From: an uncultured Oscillospiraceae bacterium
Lineage (GTDB): Bacteria > Bacillota > Clostridia > Oscillospirales > Acutalibacteraceae
NCBI GenBank assembly: GCA_900544375.1
Contig: UQUZ01000030.1
Location: forward strand, 1-30,896
Reading direction: 5' to 3'
Length of the DNA stretch: 30,896 bases
Shown here: positions 1 to 6,772 of the stretch, piece by piece
Position numbering within the stretch: the first letter of the stretch is position 1
Layout: every line of letters begins with the position of its first letter
Translations under genes and position numbers: made by a program
The notes under the pieces: model-generated
Seen by the model: only the letters and a program-made list of their open reading frames with translations
Databases searched by the model: none
What the model was told of the DNA's origin: nothing

Positions 1-9
1 TTTTATCTA

Positions 10-34
10 CCCCTGGTTCAACCAGGGGTTTTGT
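10..34 (+). terminator. Intrinsic terminator of an upstream gene
   Basis: A CCCCTGG / CCAGGGG stem with a 5-nt loop is followed by TTTTGTT. It would end a plus-strand transcript that enters from outside the window. Confidence 0.7.
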
Positions 35-50
35 TAAGCCTAAAGGCAGC

Positions 51-99
51 AAAAAGGGCTGTTGCAAATGCAATGCATTTTGCAACAGCCCCTTTTAAA
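51..99 (-). terminator. Terminator of the 203-aa gene
   Basis: A long hairpin pairs GGGCTGTTGCAAA with TTTTGCAACAGCCC around a short loop. Read on the minus strand it ends in TTTTT, and it overlaps the stop codon of the minus-strand gene at 95. The plus strand also ends in TTTT, so it may work in both directions. Confidence 0.75.
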
Positions 100-706
100 A
101 AACCGTTTTTGCCTCACGCAGGCAAAATTCAGGATTTGCGCGCCCGAAACCACGGTTTGTCTCATGATGCGCTTCCGCAAGGAGCGTTTTGCAACGCGCC
201 CTTGTATTTTTATCAGAATGCCTACGGCCTTCACAGGATACTCTGCGCAGCGTAACGCCGGTAATCAGATACTGCCCGGTTTCCCCATAACGCTTAATGC
301 CGGTACGAATACTGCTGCCAAACCCCGCTCGATCTGCTGAGCGCTGTGCGTGCAGAAGAACCGCATCCGGGAAGAGAAAACGCCCCACCTCCCAATCCTT
401 CTGCAAAAATATTTGCTGGATCACGGCGGGCCAACCCTTTCCACACACGGAAAAGCATCTACCTGCAATATTTTGCTTAAACCGGCTAAAGGTCATAAAA
501 TCGTTTTGAAAACGGCCGCGCCAATCCCATCGCTCAATCCACAGAGAGACGGCATAACATCCCCCCTGCCGGCAAACGCAAAAGCAATCTGTCAAATGGA
601 GCTCTCGGTAAAGAGGCTGGCCATTTTCATCCCGCCGCTCAAAGCGATCCATAAGCAGGGTGGTTTTCAATCGCGTGGAACAAGCGCATGCGAGATGGTT
701 ATCCAC
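95..706 (-). CDS. Hypothetical protein, 203 aa, downstream of CarD gene
   Basis: I do not recognise this protein. It starts with GTG preceded by a good Shine-Dalgarno (AGGGGGAG, about 9 nt upstream) and overlaps the last 8 bases of the carD-like gene. It stops right at a minus-strand terminator, which is the best evidence that it is real. The product is basic and rich in Cys, Arg and Trp, with no signal peptide or clear membrane segment. The N-terminal half (residues 20-110) looks like normal folded protein; the C-terminal 60 residues are very Arg-rich and of lower quality. It is probably co-transcribed with the CarD gene. A frameshift in the C-terminal third cannot be excluded. Confidence 0.5.
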   Translation of the reverse strand: MDNHLACACSTRLKTTLLMDRFERRDENGQPLYRELHLTDCFCVCRQGGCYAVSLWIERWDWRGRFQNDFMTFSRFKQNIAGRCFSVCGKGWPAVIQQIFLQKDWEVGRFLFPDAVLLHAQRSADRAGFGSSIRTGIKRYGETGQYLITGVTLRRVSCEGRRHSDKNTRARCKTLLAEAHHETNRGFGRANPEFCLREAKTVF

Positions 707-1217
707 AATTTTTTTGCTCCCCCTGAAGCTGTTTCAAAATATAGGGAACAACCTGCTCTCTGGGGATGCCGAGCACCAACGCAAACTCCTCATGCAACAT
801 TTTTTCCGCTTCCTTAAAAAAGTGATCGTCTGACATATGCAGCCGTCTCCCCTTCTCCTGCTGCTCGCGCTGATGAAGATATAAAGCCTTCAGCATCCCA
901 ATCAAACCGGTACGATTGCCGCTGGCAAGAATTTCCTGATATTGCGCTTTGCGCACTTCCTCGTTTTCAATCCAAAGAGATTCTTCATGCGGCATTGTTT
1001 GAATCAACGACTGGAGTTCCTCCTTGGATAAAACCTTACGCATATTCTGTGTCAACGCATGGTTGTGTATGGGAACATAAATTGTGCTGGTATCATTATA
1101 GATAGGCCGTAGCACATAATATCGAATTGCCTCGCCATTAAAATTTTTCTCCGTAATATCCTCAACTTTGCACACGCCATACGCGCCATACCGAACCATA
1201 TCATCTTTTTGAAACAT
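699..1217 (-). CDS. CarD-family transcriptional regulator
   Basis: The 172-residue product has the CarD/CdnL layout: an N-terminal Tudor-like RNA polymerase-interaction domain beginning MFQKDDMVRYGAYGVCKVED, then a helical C-terminal domain (about residues 65-165). Proteins of this family bind the RNAP beta subunit and modulate promoter open-complex stability, often at rRNA and stress genes. I chose the ATG at 1217 because family members start at this motif; an in-frame GTG at 1298 would add 27 residues that resemble nothing in the family. The Shine-Dalgarno at 1217 is modest (GGTGAGAG). A sigma-A type promoter lies about 200 nt upstream, and a perfect palindrome sits in the leader. The 203-aa hypothetical follows with an 8-base overlap. 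Confidence 0.85.
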   Translation of the reverse strand: MFQKDDMVRYGAYGVCKVEDITEKNFNGEAIRYYVLRPIYNDTSTIYVPIHNHALTQNMRKVLSKEELQSLIQTMPHEESLWIENEEVRKAQYQEILASGNRTGLIGMLKALYLHQREQQEKGRRLHMSDDHFFKEAEKMLHEEFALVLGIPREQVVPYILKQLQGEQKNCG

Positions 1218-1383
1218 TTCTCTCACCAGCTTCTGCTCATAATCAAAAAACGCATTGTCTCCCTCAACCGGACTTACGTTTCGCGAGGCAAACAACACGT
1301 TGATTTGTTTTTCCTATATTATACAAAGCCAACTCCTGCGAAAAGCGTTGCCGCTCTGCGGAAGGCATTTTTCTAATGATTCC

Positions 1384-1404
1384 AAGTTTCAAAGCTTGAA
1401 ACTT
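1384..1404. promoter_or_regulatory. Palindrome in carD leader, possible operator
   Basis: Two perfect 9-bp arms, AAGTTTCAA and TTGAAACTT, flank AGC. The element begins about 12 nt downstream of the predicted start point of the carD-like promoter, a typical roadblock or operator position. There is no U-tract, so it is not a terminator. Confidence 0.45.
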
Positions 1405-1422
1405 TGCGGCCTGTTTGAATCT

Positions 1423-1451
1423 ATTGTAGCATATTTTTATTAGAAATGTAA
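1423..1451 (-). promoter_or_regulatory. Sigma-A promoter of CarD gene
   Basis: On the minus strand, TTACAT (1446-1451) and TACAAT (1423-1428) are separated by exactly 17 bp. This predicts transcription from about 1416 and a leader of about 200 nt before the chosen carD start. Confidence 0.65.
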
Positions 1452-1501
1452 GTTTTATTTTTTTACAAGTCCAATTTTATCCTGAATCAATCACCTGATA
1501 T

Positions 1502-1538
1502 GCAAAGAAACCGAAGCCGTGCGGGTACGGCTCCGGTT
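1502..1538 (-). terminator. Terminator of the folate operon
   Basis: On the minus strand AACCGGAGCCGT pairs with ACGGCTTCGGTT around a 6-nt loop, followed by TTCTTTG. It lies 26 bases beyond the folK stop codon. Confidence 0.7.
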
Positions 1539-1563
1539 ATGTAAAAAAACATTGATATGCCTT

Positions 1564-2055
1564 TTACAGTGTCAACTCCGCCTGAAAGCGCTCAACGCCC
1601 GTGGCGCCAATTTCCTTAAGATGCGGCGCGAAATAAAGGCCGGGCGCACGGCCGGAAGGATACAAATCCATCATAGGGACCATTACAAACGCCCGTTCCA
1701 GAATCCGCGGGTGCGGTAGTGTCAGTTCAAAAGAATCCGATCGCATCCCCTCATAGAGCAACAGATCCAAATCAAGAATACGCGGCCCGTTTGGAATGGT
1801 CCGCTCCCGGCCGAATGCGGCCTCGATGCCAAGGCATCCGCCGAGCAAAGCCATTGGGGAGAGGTCTGTTTCAACCATTAGGTTGGCATTCAAAAACGGC
1901 CCCTGCTCCAGGTAGCCCACAGGCTGCGTTTCATAAAGATGAGAGGCGCCGGTCACCTTTGTTCGTGGCAATCGCTTCAAGGCCTGAACCGCACGATTCA
2001 GATTGTCCATCCTGTCACCAAGATTCGTTCCCATGCCGATAATCGCCGTATTCAT
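1564..2055 (-). CDS. folK: 2-amino-4-hydroxy-6-hydroxymethyldihydropteridine pyrophosphokinase
   Basis: HPPK transfers pyrophosphate from ATP to 6-hydroxymethyl-7,8-dihydropterin, the step before dihydropteroate synthase in folate synthesis. The 163-aa length is typical. Family motifs are clear: GTNLGDR near residue 9, YETQPVGY near 41, FGRER at about 81-85, NGPRILDLDLLLY (metal-binding Asp pair) at about 89-101, and LPHPRILERAFV at about 113-124. It overlaps the folB stop by 4 bases (ATGA type), so the two are translationally coupled. It is the last gene of the minus-strand operon and is followed by a terminator. Confidence 0.95.
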   Translation of the reverse strand: MNTAIIGMGTNLGDRMDNLNRAVQALKRLPRTKVTGASHLYETQPVGYLEQGPFLNANLMVETDLSPMALLGGCLGIEAAFGRERTIPNGPRILDLDLLLYEGMRSDSFELTLPHPRILERAFVMVPMMDLYPSGRAPGLYFAPHLKEIGATGVERFQAELTL

Positions 2056-2420
2056 TTTTCATTTCTCCCCCTTATTAATTCAACCGCAACATAATCAAAA
2101 TCCGCCCGAATGGGCGCGTTTGGCTTTTTCAATCTGATTTCAACCTGCTGAACCAGCGGATATTCTGCAAAAATAGCATTGATCACCTGCTGTGCGGTAA
2201 ATTCCAGCAGATCGTTCTTGCCGGACTGCATCACACGGCGAATGGTTTTTATAATCTTCGCATAGCTTACCGTGGTTTCCAAGCGATCCGTCTCACATGG
2301 CTCCCGCAAATCCAATGCCGCCGTTAGGTCAATAATAAAAAGCTGCCCGTCCTCTTTTTCCTCCGGATTTACGCCATGAAAGGCAAAAATGCGCAGTCCG
2401 CGAATCAAAATTTTATCCAT
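2052..2420 (-). CDS. folB: Dihydroneopterin aldolase
   Basis: FolB converts 7,8-dihydroneopterin to 6-hydroxymethyldihydropterin and glycolaldehyde. The 122-aa product has the family start (DKILIRGLRIFAFHGVNPEE), with the conserved pterin-binding Glu region in HGVNPEEK, an SYAKI segment in the middle, the LLEFTAQQVINAIF helix, and the C-terminal VEIRLKKPNAPI motif that carries the catalytic Lys. It overlaps folP by 8 bases and folK by 4, so folP-folB-folK form a tightly coupled block. Confidence 0.95.
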   Translation of the reverse strand: MDKILIRGLRIFAFHGVNPEEKEDGQLFIIDLTAALDLREPCETDRLETTVSYAKIIKTIRRVMQSGKNDLLEFTAQQVINAIFAEYPLVQQVEIRLKKPNAPIRADFDYVAVELIRGRNEK

Positions 2421-3276
2421 CTGCCGGGCCCTCCCCTTTTGCAGACTGGCGAAAAATAGCGTCAGCCATTTTGGCGCTCTCCACGCATTCTAATACATCA
2501 TGCACGCGAATGATGTCGCATCCGCCCGCAATTGCCGCCACGTTTGCAGCTACTGTGCCCAACATGCGGTCCGCCGCTTTTTCTACGCCTGTGGCCTGCC
2601 CAACCACGCGCTTACGGGATACGCCCACCAGCAGGGCATATCCCGGCAAACGCAAGTGCGTCGTATCTCTGAGAAGCGTCAAGTTTTCTTGATACGATTT
2701 TCCAAATCCAATGCCAGGGTCCATGCATAGGGCGTGCCCCGGAATGCCGAAGCGCTCCGCCTGCTGCGCCATGGTTTGAAAAAAGGCCCGAACGTTAGCC
2801 GTGACCCCCTCTGGATAGGCCTCCTGCGTGTCGGCCGTCCCGCCACCCGTATGCATCACAATCCATCCCGCGCCATGGCTCCGTATCACCTGCGCCATCT
2901 GTTCGCTGAAACGGCCGCTAACATCATTGATGATCTGGGCGCCGAGCTCCAGCGCCTTCTGCGCAACTTGGGGGTAATACGTATCGATGGAAATCGGAAT
3001 GTGTAAATTTCCTTTCAGCCGCTCCAGAACGGGCGCCAACCGGGCAAGCTCTTGCTCCGGTGGAATCTCTACATGCCCCGGGCGTGTGGATTGCGCGCCG
3101 AGATCCAGCAGATCCGCTCCATGCGCTTGCATTTCAAGCGCATGGGCAGCCGCGGCATCCGGGTTGAACCATTTGCCGCCATCTGAAAACGAATCGGGCG
3201 TTACATTCAGTATGCCCATCGTGTAAGTACGCTTTCCCAACGGGAGGCAAAAGCCCTCCCCATAAAATCTATCCAA
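2413..3276 (-). CDS. folP: Dihydropteroate synthase
   Basis: DHPS condenses p-aminobenzoate with hydroxymethyldihydropterin pyrophosphate and is the sulfonamide target. Motifs run in order: MGILNVTPDSFSDGG near the N-terminus, DLGAQSTRPG, SIDTYYPQVAQKAL, IINDVSG, the DPGIGFGK loop, the GVSRKR loop and C-terminal IRVHDV. I chose the TTG start at 3276 because AAGGAG lies 9 nt upstream and the resulting 287 aa fits the family. The open frame continues upstream into folE as far as 3435, but that part does not look like DHPS. DLGAQ replaces the common DIGGE in the pABA-loop region. Confidence 0.93.
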   Translation of the reverse strand: MDRFYGEGFCLPLGKRTYTMGILNVTPDSFSDGGKWFNPDAAAAHALEMQAHGADLLDLGAQSTRPGHVEIPPEQELARLAPVLERLKGNLHIPISIDTYYPQVAQKALELGAQIINDVSGRFSEQMAQVIRSHGAGWIVMHTGGGTADTQEAYPEGVTANVRAFFQTMAQQAERFGIPGHALCMDPGIGFGKSYQENLTLLRDTTHLRLPGYALLVGVSRKRVVGQATGVEKAADRMLGTVAANVAAIAGGCDIIRVHDVLECVESAKMADAIFRQSAKGEGPADG

Positions 3277-3302
3277 TTTCAAAAACTCCTTGCCGGATTG
3301 AT

Positions 3303-3878
3303 TTAAAGAGAACGTCCATCCCGCAAAAGGGATAGCACTTCCGCTCGTGTTTTTGCATCGCTGCGCATCCTGCCGCGCAGGGCGGAGGTCTGCGTCAGAG
3401 CGCCGGCCGCCCGGGCCCCTCGCATCGTCATGCACAGGTGTTCCGCCTCAACAATCACGGCTACGCCCTGCGGGGAAAGCTCCTCAAACAGAAAATCCGC
3501 CACTTGTGAGGTGAGTCGCTCCTGAAGTTGGGGGCGTTTTGCAAAGCATTCCACAATCCGCGCAAGCTTTGACAGGCCGATCACCCGGCCATCACTCGGG
3601 ATATATGCAATATGAGCCCGCCCGATAAAAGGAAGCAGATGGTGCTCACACATGGAATACATTGGAATATCCCGCACAATGACCATTTCATCATTGTTGC
3701 CCTCCTGAAACAGCTTCAGGTGCCGCCGGGGATCATCCTGCAAGCCGGAAAACACCTCTTCATACATGGCCGCGACCCGGCGCGGCGTTTCCAGCAGGCC
3801 CTCCCGGTCCGGATTCTCCCCGATGGCCAGGAGCAATTCGCGCACAGCGGCTTCAATCCTTTTTTGATCCATATTCAT
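3303..3878 (-). CDS. folE: GTP cyclohydrolase I
   Basis: FolE converts GTP to 7,8-dihydroneopterin triphosphate, the first step of folate synthesis. The 191-aa product has the zinc ligands C77 and H80 in MCEHHLLPFIGRAHIAYIP and C149 in EAEHLCMTMRG. It also has the conserved GLSKLARIVECFAKRPQLQE and GALTQTSALRG segments. The ATG at 3878 overlaps the preceding stop codon by one base (TGATG), which suggests coupling; an ATG two codons later (3872) is an equally possible start with better spacing to AGGGTGA. The open frame extends further upstream but has no family similarity there. Confidence 0.95.
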   Translation of the reverse strand: MNMDQKRIEAAVRELLLAIGENPDREGLLETPRRVAAMYEEVFSGLQDDPRRHLKLFQEGNNDEMVIVRDIPMYSMCEHHLLPFIGRAHIAYIPSDGRVIGLSKLARIVECFAKRPQLQERLTSQVADFLFEELSPQGVAVIVEAEHLCMTMRGARAAGALTQTSALRGRMRSDAKTRAEVLSLLRDGRSL

Positions 3879-5032
3879 CACCCTTTTTCTAAGGTCAGGT
3901 TTATCACAAACATCTCGTCGCTGCATTGATACTGCACCGCGTTTGTTTGGAGCTTCTGCCCGCCGGATAGGTTCGCCCGTTCCAACAGGCGATAGATCCG
4001 CTCCCTGTCGAAAAGATCCGCAATCGCCTCTTCATACGCCGCGCGGCTAGAAAAGCAAAACTCTAGATTCCAACGGCCTAGGGAAATGGTTTGCTCAATT
4101 TCTTCCACAATCCGCGCTCTTGTCTCATCCCCATACCGAGAAAAATAGAGATGATTCCGCACAAAAAAATTCGCGGCAGTTTCCCTGCACCCAGGCGCCT
4201 CTGGCTGAAAGGTCAAGTGGTTTGCAGCAATCATTTGATCGGTCAAGTTAAAATAAGCGTGGCTTGGCGCAAGCTGCTCGTTGCCCACCGGATCATCCCA
4301 CGTGACGTCTACATGATAGGGCGCGCCATCAAGGGTGATAAGATTCCACATGTGGCCGTCCACGCGGCCGCTTGGGTCGCGGGCCGAGCCTGTCATCAGA
4401 TAATTGTCGATTCCTTCTTGATTCAAAAGCAGTTGGAACGCGCGTGAATACCCTTCGCACACCGCCTTTCCATTCAGCAATGCGCCGGCGGCCGTGTAGG
4501 CCTGCCAGTTGCCCGTATCCTCATGGTAAGCACAGTGTTCAATCAAGTAATCATGAAAAAACAACTCTTTTTCATAATCCGTTTTTCCCTTCACATTGTC
4601 ACAAACCTGCCGAGCCTTCTCTAAGAGAGCTTCTGTCTTGCCGGCACATTCCTCCACACTGCATCGGTAAGAAGGGACGAAATAGCTTTTCCCCGATTGT
4701 TTAGCCAACCTACAGGTGTCTCCCATACAGAGAATTTGTGGATTATCATAAGAAACTGCCTGAAACACCCTCAACAGCGCTTCATTCTCCAGTTGCGGGA
4801 TTTCAATCCGTTCCGGATGGCTTCTAATCTGGCGAACGATTTTGCTATATGCCTCCTGCTCTGTTTCAGTGAGGCGGTGGTAATAAAAATATGTTTGCCC
4901 CTTGAGCTCTGTGGTGGAGAGCCCTTGAGCTACCGGTGCATCCTGATGCGTACAACCACAAGGCAAAACAGCTAGCATACACAGCAGCAGGCAAAAAGCT
5001 CGTCTTCCCCAATGATTCAATGCTCTCTGCAC
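3878..5032 (-). CDS. Transglutaminase-like domain lipoprotein
   Basis: The 384-aa protein begins with a basic segment and a hydrophobic stretch ending in LPCGC (about residues 10-27), a lipoprotein-like signal with Cys27 as the probable lipid anchor. The lipobox is imperfect (P at -3). A transglutaminase-core fold follows, with the catalytic triad visible: C192 in GKAVCEGYSRAFQ, H227 in GHMWN and D242 in YHVDVTWDDP. Such extracytoplasmic domains usually act as proteases or as cell-wall linked enzymes; the substrate is unknown. It starts with GTG, 13 bases after the LCP-like gene stops, and ends in a one-base overlap with folE, so it is firmly part of the operon. An in-frame TTG four codons later is an alternative start. 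Confidence 0.8.
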   Translation of the reverse strand: MQRALNHWGRRAFCLLLCMLAVLPCGCTHQDAPVAQGLSTTELKGQTYFYYHRLTETEQEAYSKIVRQIRSHPERIEIPQLENEALLRVFQAVSYDNPQILCMGDTCRLAKQSGKSYFVPSYRCSVEECAGKTEALLEKARQVCDNVKGKTDYEKELFFHDYLIEHCAYHEDTGNWQAYTAAGALLNGKAVCEGYSRAFQLLLNQEGIDNYLMTGSARDPSGRVDGHMWNLITLDGAPYHVDVTWDDPVGNEQLAPSHAYFNLTDQMIAANHLTFQPEAPGCRETAANFFVRNHLYFSRYGDETRARIVEEIEQTISLGRWNLEFCFSSRAAYEEAIADLFDRERIYRLLERANLSGGQKLQTNAVQYQCSDEMFVINLTLEKG

Positions 5033-5044
5033 CCCCGTTCGCCT

Positions 5045-5944
5045 TTACTCCCTCGCAAGCGCCGCAGCAGACGCCACCCGGGCCGATGCTTTTCTCTGGC
5101 CGGAACGCGCCAAAACCTCCAGCGCCACCCGGTGGTTTGTAAAGTCCAGCATAGAGATATCGCTATCCACTTCATTGATGATCGTTTTAAAAAGCTTCTC
5201 CGCATCTCGTGCATGGTCGATGGTGATAAGCTGGTCAAACGCTGCGCACAGCATCTGCGCCTGCCGATCCTGCTGTGCCTGCCGCCCGCCGCCGGTATAT
5301 TTGACCCATTTCAGCAGGGTATCCGCGTTGAGCGTTTGCTCCCCTGGCTGGAGGCGCAGGGTAAAATCCTCCCCGCGATAATCAATTTTGGAGGGGACGT
5401 TCAGCACAAGCCCATTCCCCAATGTGCGGAGCACTGTTTTAAAGCCTTTTTCTGCTGTGTAAAGATAGCGGTCAACCTTAATTCCGGTGAGCTCCTCTGC
5501 CGCTAGTTTCAACTCCCCGCTTCCGCCCAACCGGTAGTGCTCCTGCAAAGAAACGCTCCGAAGGCCCGCGTTTACCCGCGCGTCCGGGTCCAGCATATAG
5601 ATGGAAAAGGATTGCTCTTCCATATCGGCTCCCACCAAGGCAGCCAGATGAAGCGTTTGGCCGTCATCCGATCCGCAGGCGAGCAGGAATGTAGCTTTGC
5701 CGCTGATCTCCGGCAATACGGTTTCCGCTTCACCAGAAACGCCTGTATTGGATTCCTCCGGCTTGCCGATCATTTTTTCCAGGTCAAACCCGGAGGTATA
5801 CCCCAAAATGAAGAGGGAAAGTCCGCCAAACACAATCACAAAAGAAAAAAATGCAAGCAGAAAAAGGCGGATGCGCTTCTTCTTCTGATATTCCTCTGTG
5901 GTAAATTTCAAAGAATTTTTCTTTTCACGGCGAAAACGGCCCAT
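5045..5944 (-). CDS. LytR-CpsA-Psr-like membrane protein, degenerate
   Basis: The 299-aa product has a basic cytoplasmic N-terminus (residues 1-25), one membrane segment (about 26-48, LFLLAFFSFVIVFGGLSLFI) and an extracellular domain that matches the LCP layout. The matching parts are the segment FSIYMLDPDARVN, the helix LKLAAEELTGIKVDRYLYT, GLVLNVPSKIDY, and a C-terminal RQAQMLCAAFDQLI helix. LCP enzymes attach glycopolymers to peptidoglycan. The usual catalytic PRDT-type motif is replaced here by LDPDARV, so enzymatic activity is doubtful. The ATG at 5944 was chosen because GGGAGG lies 8 nt upstream. It is the first gene of the folate operon. Confidence 0.65.
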   Translation of the reverse strand: MGRFRREKKNSLKFTTEEYQKKKRIRLFLLAFFSFVIVFGGLSLFILGYTSGFDLEKMIGKPEESNTGVSGEAETVLPEISGKATFLLACGSDDGQTLHLAALVGADMEEQSFSIYMLDPDARVNAGLRSVSLQEHYRLGGSGELKLAAEELTGIKVDRYLYTAEKGFKTVLRTLGNGLVLNVPSKIDYRGEDFTLRLQPGEQTLNADTLLKWVKYTGGGRQAQQDRQAQMLCAAFDQLITIDHARDAEKLFKTIINEVDSDISMLDFTNHRVALEVLARSGQRKASARVASAAALARE

Positions 5945-5993
5945 TTGCGCGCCTCCCGTCTGAATCCTTTCTGTCAATTGAGCAGTCTTATTT

Positions 5994-6023
5994 ATTATAA
6001 CCCACTTGCCCAGGAAAAAACAA
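5994..6023 (-). promoter_or_regulatory. Promoter of the LCP-like / folate operon
   Basis: On the minus strand a perfect TATAAT (5994-5999) is preceded by TTGTTT (6018-6023) with an 18-bp spacer. It lies 50 bases upstream of the first gene of the operon. Confidence 0.5.
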
Positions 6024-6127
6024 GTCGTTGTCCATGTTTCCCGCGGGAAAAACGCAGAACCTTCTATTCATTTGGTAACCCTTCAGTGATTATTTTGGAG
6101 CCCTGTCCGCGCTTTCAGGCGAAAAGC

Positions 6128-6167
6128 CCGGGGGCGCCGCAGAAAAAACTGCGGCGCCCCCGGTTTT
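6128..6167. terminator. Very GC-rich hairpin between converging transcripts
   Basis: A 15-bp perfect stem (CCGGGGGCGCCGCAG with its complement) surrounds an A6 loop. TTTT follows on the plus strand and CTTTTC on the minus strand. It most likely ends the Cys-rich protein transcript on the minus strand, 41 bases past its stop. A second small hairpin (GGCGGGA / TCCCGCC) lies between them at 6175-6193. Confidence 0.6.
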
Positions 6168-6208
6168 ATGTACGGGCGGGACTGTTCCCGCCCTGGGGTT
6201 AAAGGAAA

Positions 6209-6370
6209 TTAGTCACAGCCGCAGCCGCAGCCGCGTCCGCCGAACGGCGTAGCACAGCCGCAGTTGTTACCGCAGCAGCCGTTGTTGGCAAAACCAACGC
6301 CGTTGTCACAGAACAGGCAGATGAGGATCAGGATGATGATCCAAGAATTGCAACCACCAAAACAGTTCAT
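6209..6370 (-). CDS. Small Cys-rich membrane-like protein, 53 aa
   Basis: A 53-codon frame starts with ATG at 6370 behind an excellent Shine-Dalgarno (AAAGGAGG). The product begins MNCFGGCNSWIIILILICLF: residues 10-20 are a short very hydrophobic run between CFGGC and LFC. It continues with NNGCCGNNCGCATPFGG and ends in a GCGCGC tail. It has 11 cysteines in 53 residues. The layout resembles the small Gly/Cys-rich proteins with a WIIILI-type hydrophobic run found in spore-forming Firmicutes (YjcZ-like group), which suggests a spore or envelope role, but this is only a resemblance. It is transcribed away from clpC and followed by a strong hairpin. Confidence 0.75.
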   Translation of the reverse strand: MNCFGGCNSWIIILILICLFCDNGVGFANNGCCGNNCGCATPFGGRGCGCGCD

Positions 6371-6451
6371 CTAAGCTTCCTCCTTTCCTTGCTTACACTC
6401 CCATATTATGTGAGCAAGAAGAATGTGTGACTGATGCGAAAAACTTCTTTT

Positions 6452-6480
6452 GAATACAGCGCAGGGAAACGGCATAAACT
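6452..6480 (+). promoter_or_regulatory. Possible sigma-E type promoter
   Basis: GAATACA (6452-6458) and CATAAACT (6473-6480) are separated by 14 bp. This is close to the Bacillus sigma-E pattern (kmATATT, 13-15 bp, CATACAnT). The same region also gives a poor sigma-A reading (TTGAAT, 17 bp, CATAAA). It lies about 50 bases upstream of the 69-aa gene before clpC. No CtsR-type heptad repeat was seen here. Confidence 0.3.
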
Positions 6481-6528
6481 ATTGGTTGCATCCAGTTGAA
6501 ACCAAAACGGATGGGAGGCACGGCTAAA

Positions 6529-6738
6529 ATGGAAAGCTTCGGTGGAACAAAACCGTATTTATCTGATTTTGAAATTGCAGACGATCTAACGCCCGATCCC
6601 TTTTCAGAGGAGCCCATTAAGACCATGCGGCATGCTGGGCGAGAATCCCTACGGGCTGAAAACCTAAAGCAAAGAAAAAGAGGCCGGAAACAACCGATTC
6701 CCCAGGAGTCGGAGGATGCAGAGCCCCTGGGGGACTGA
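6529..6738 (+). CDS. Hypothetical protein, 69 aa, upstream of clpC
   Basis: I do not recognise this protein. The ATG at 6529 has GGGAGG 10 nt upstream. The N-terminal half is acidic (SDFEIADDLTPDPFSEEPIK) and the C-terminal half is basic (LKQRKRGRKQP), with no membrane segment. It is probably intrinsically disordered. It ends 34 bases before the clpC start, in the position where mcsA/mcsB would lie in Bacillus, but it has no zinc-finger cysteines and is not McsA. It is probably co-transcribed with clpC. Confidence 0.5.
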   Translation: MESFGGTKPYLSDFEIADDLTPDPFSEEPIKTMRHAGRESLRAENLKQRKRGRKQPIPQESEDAEPLGD

Positions 6739-6772
6739 TCGGCCGCGAATAGAATGGGAGAGCAGGAGCTGT

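Noticed and set aside
350..817. Long plus-strand frame opposite the 203-aa gene and carD
   Set aside because: It lies antisense to the CarD gene and the 203-aa gene, has no ribosome site, and reads as low-quality sequence.
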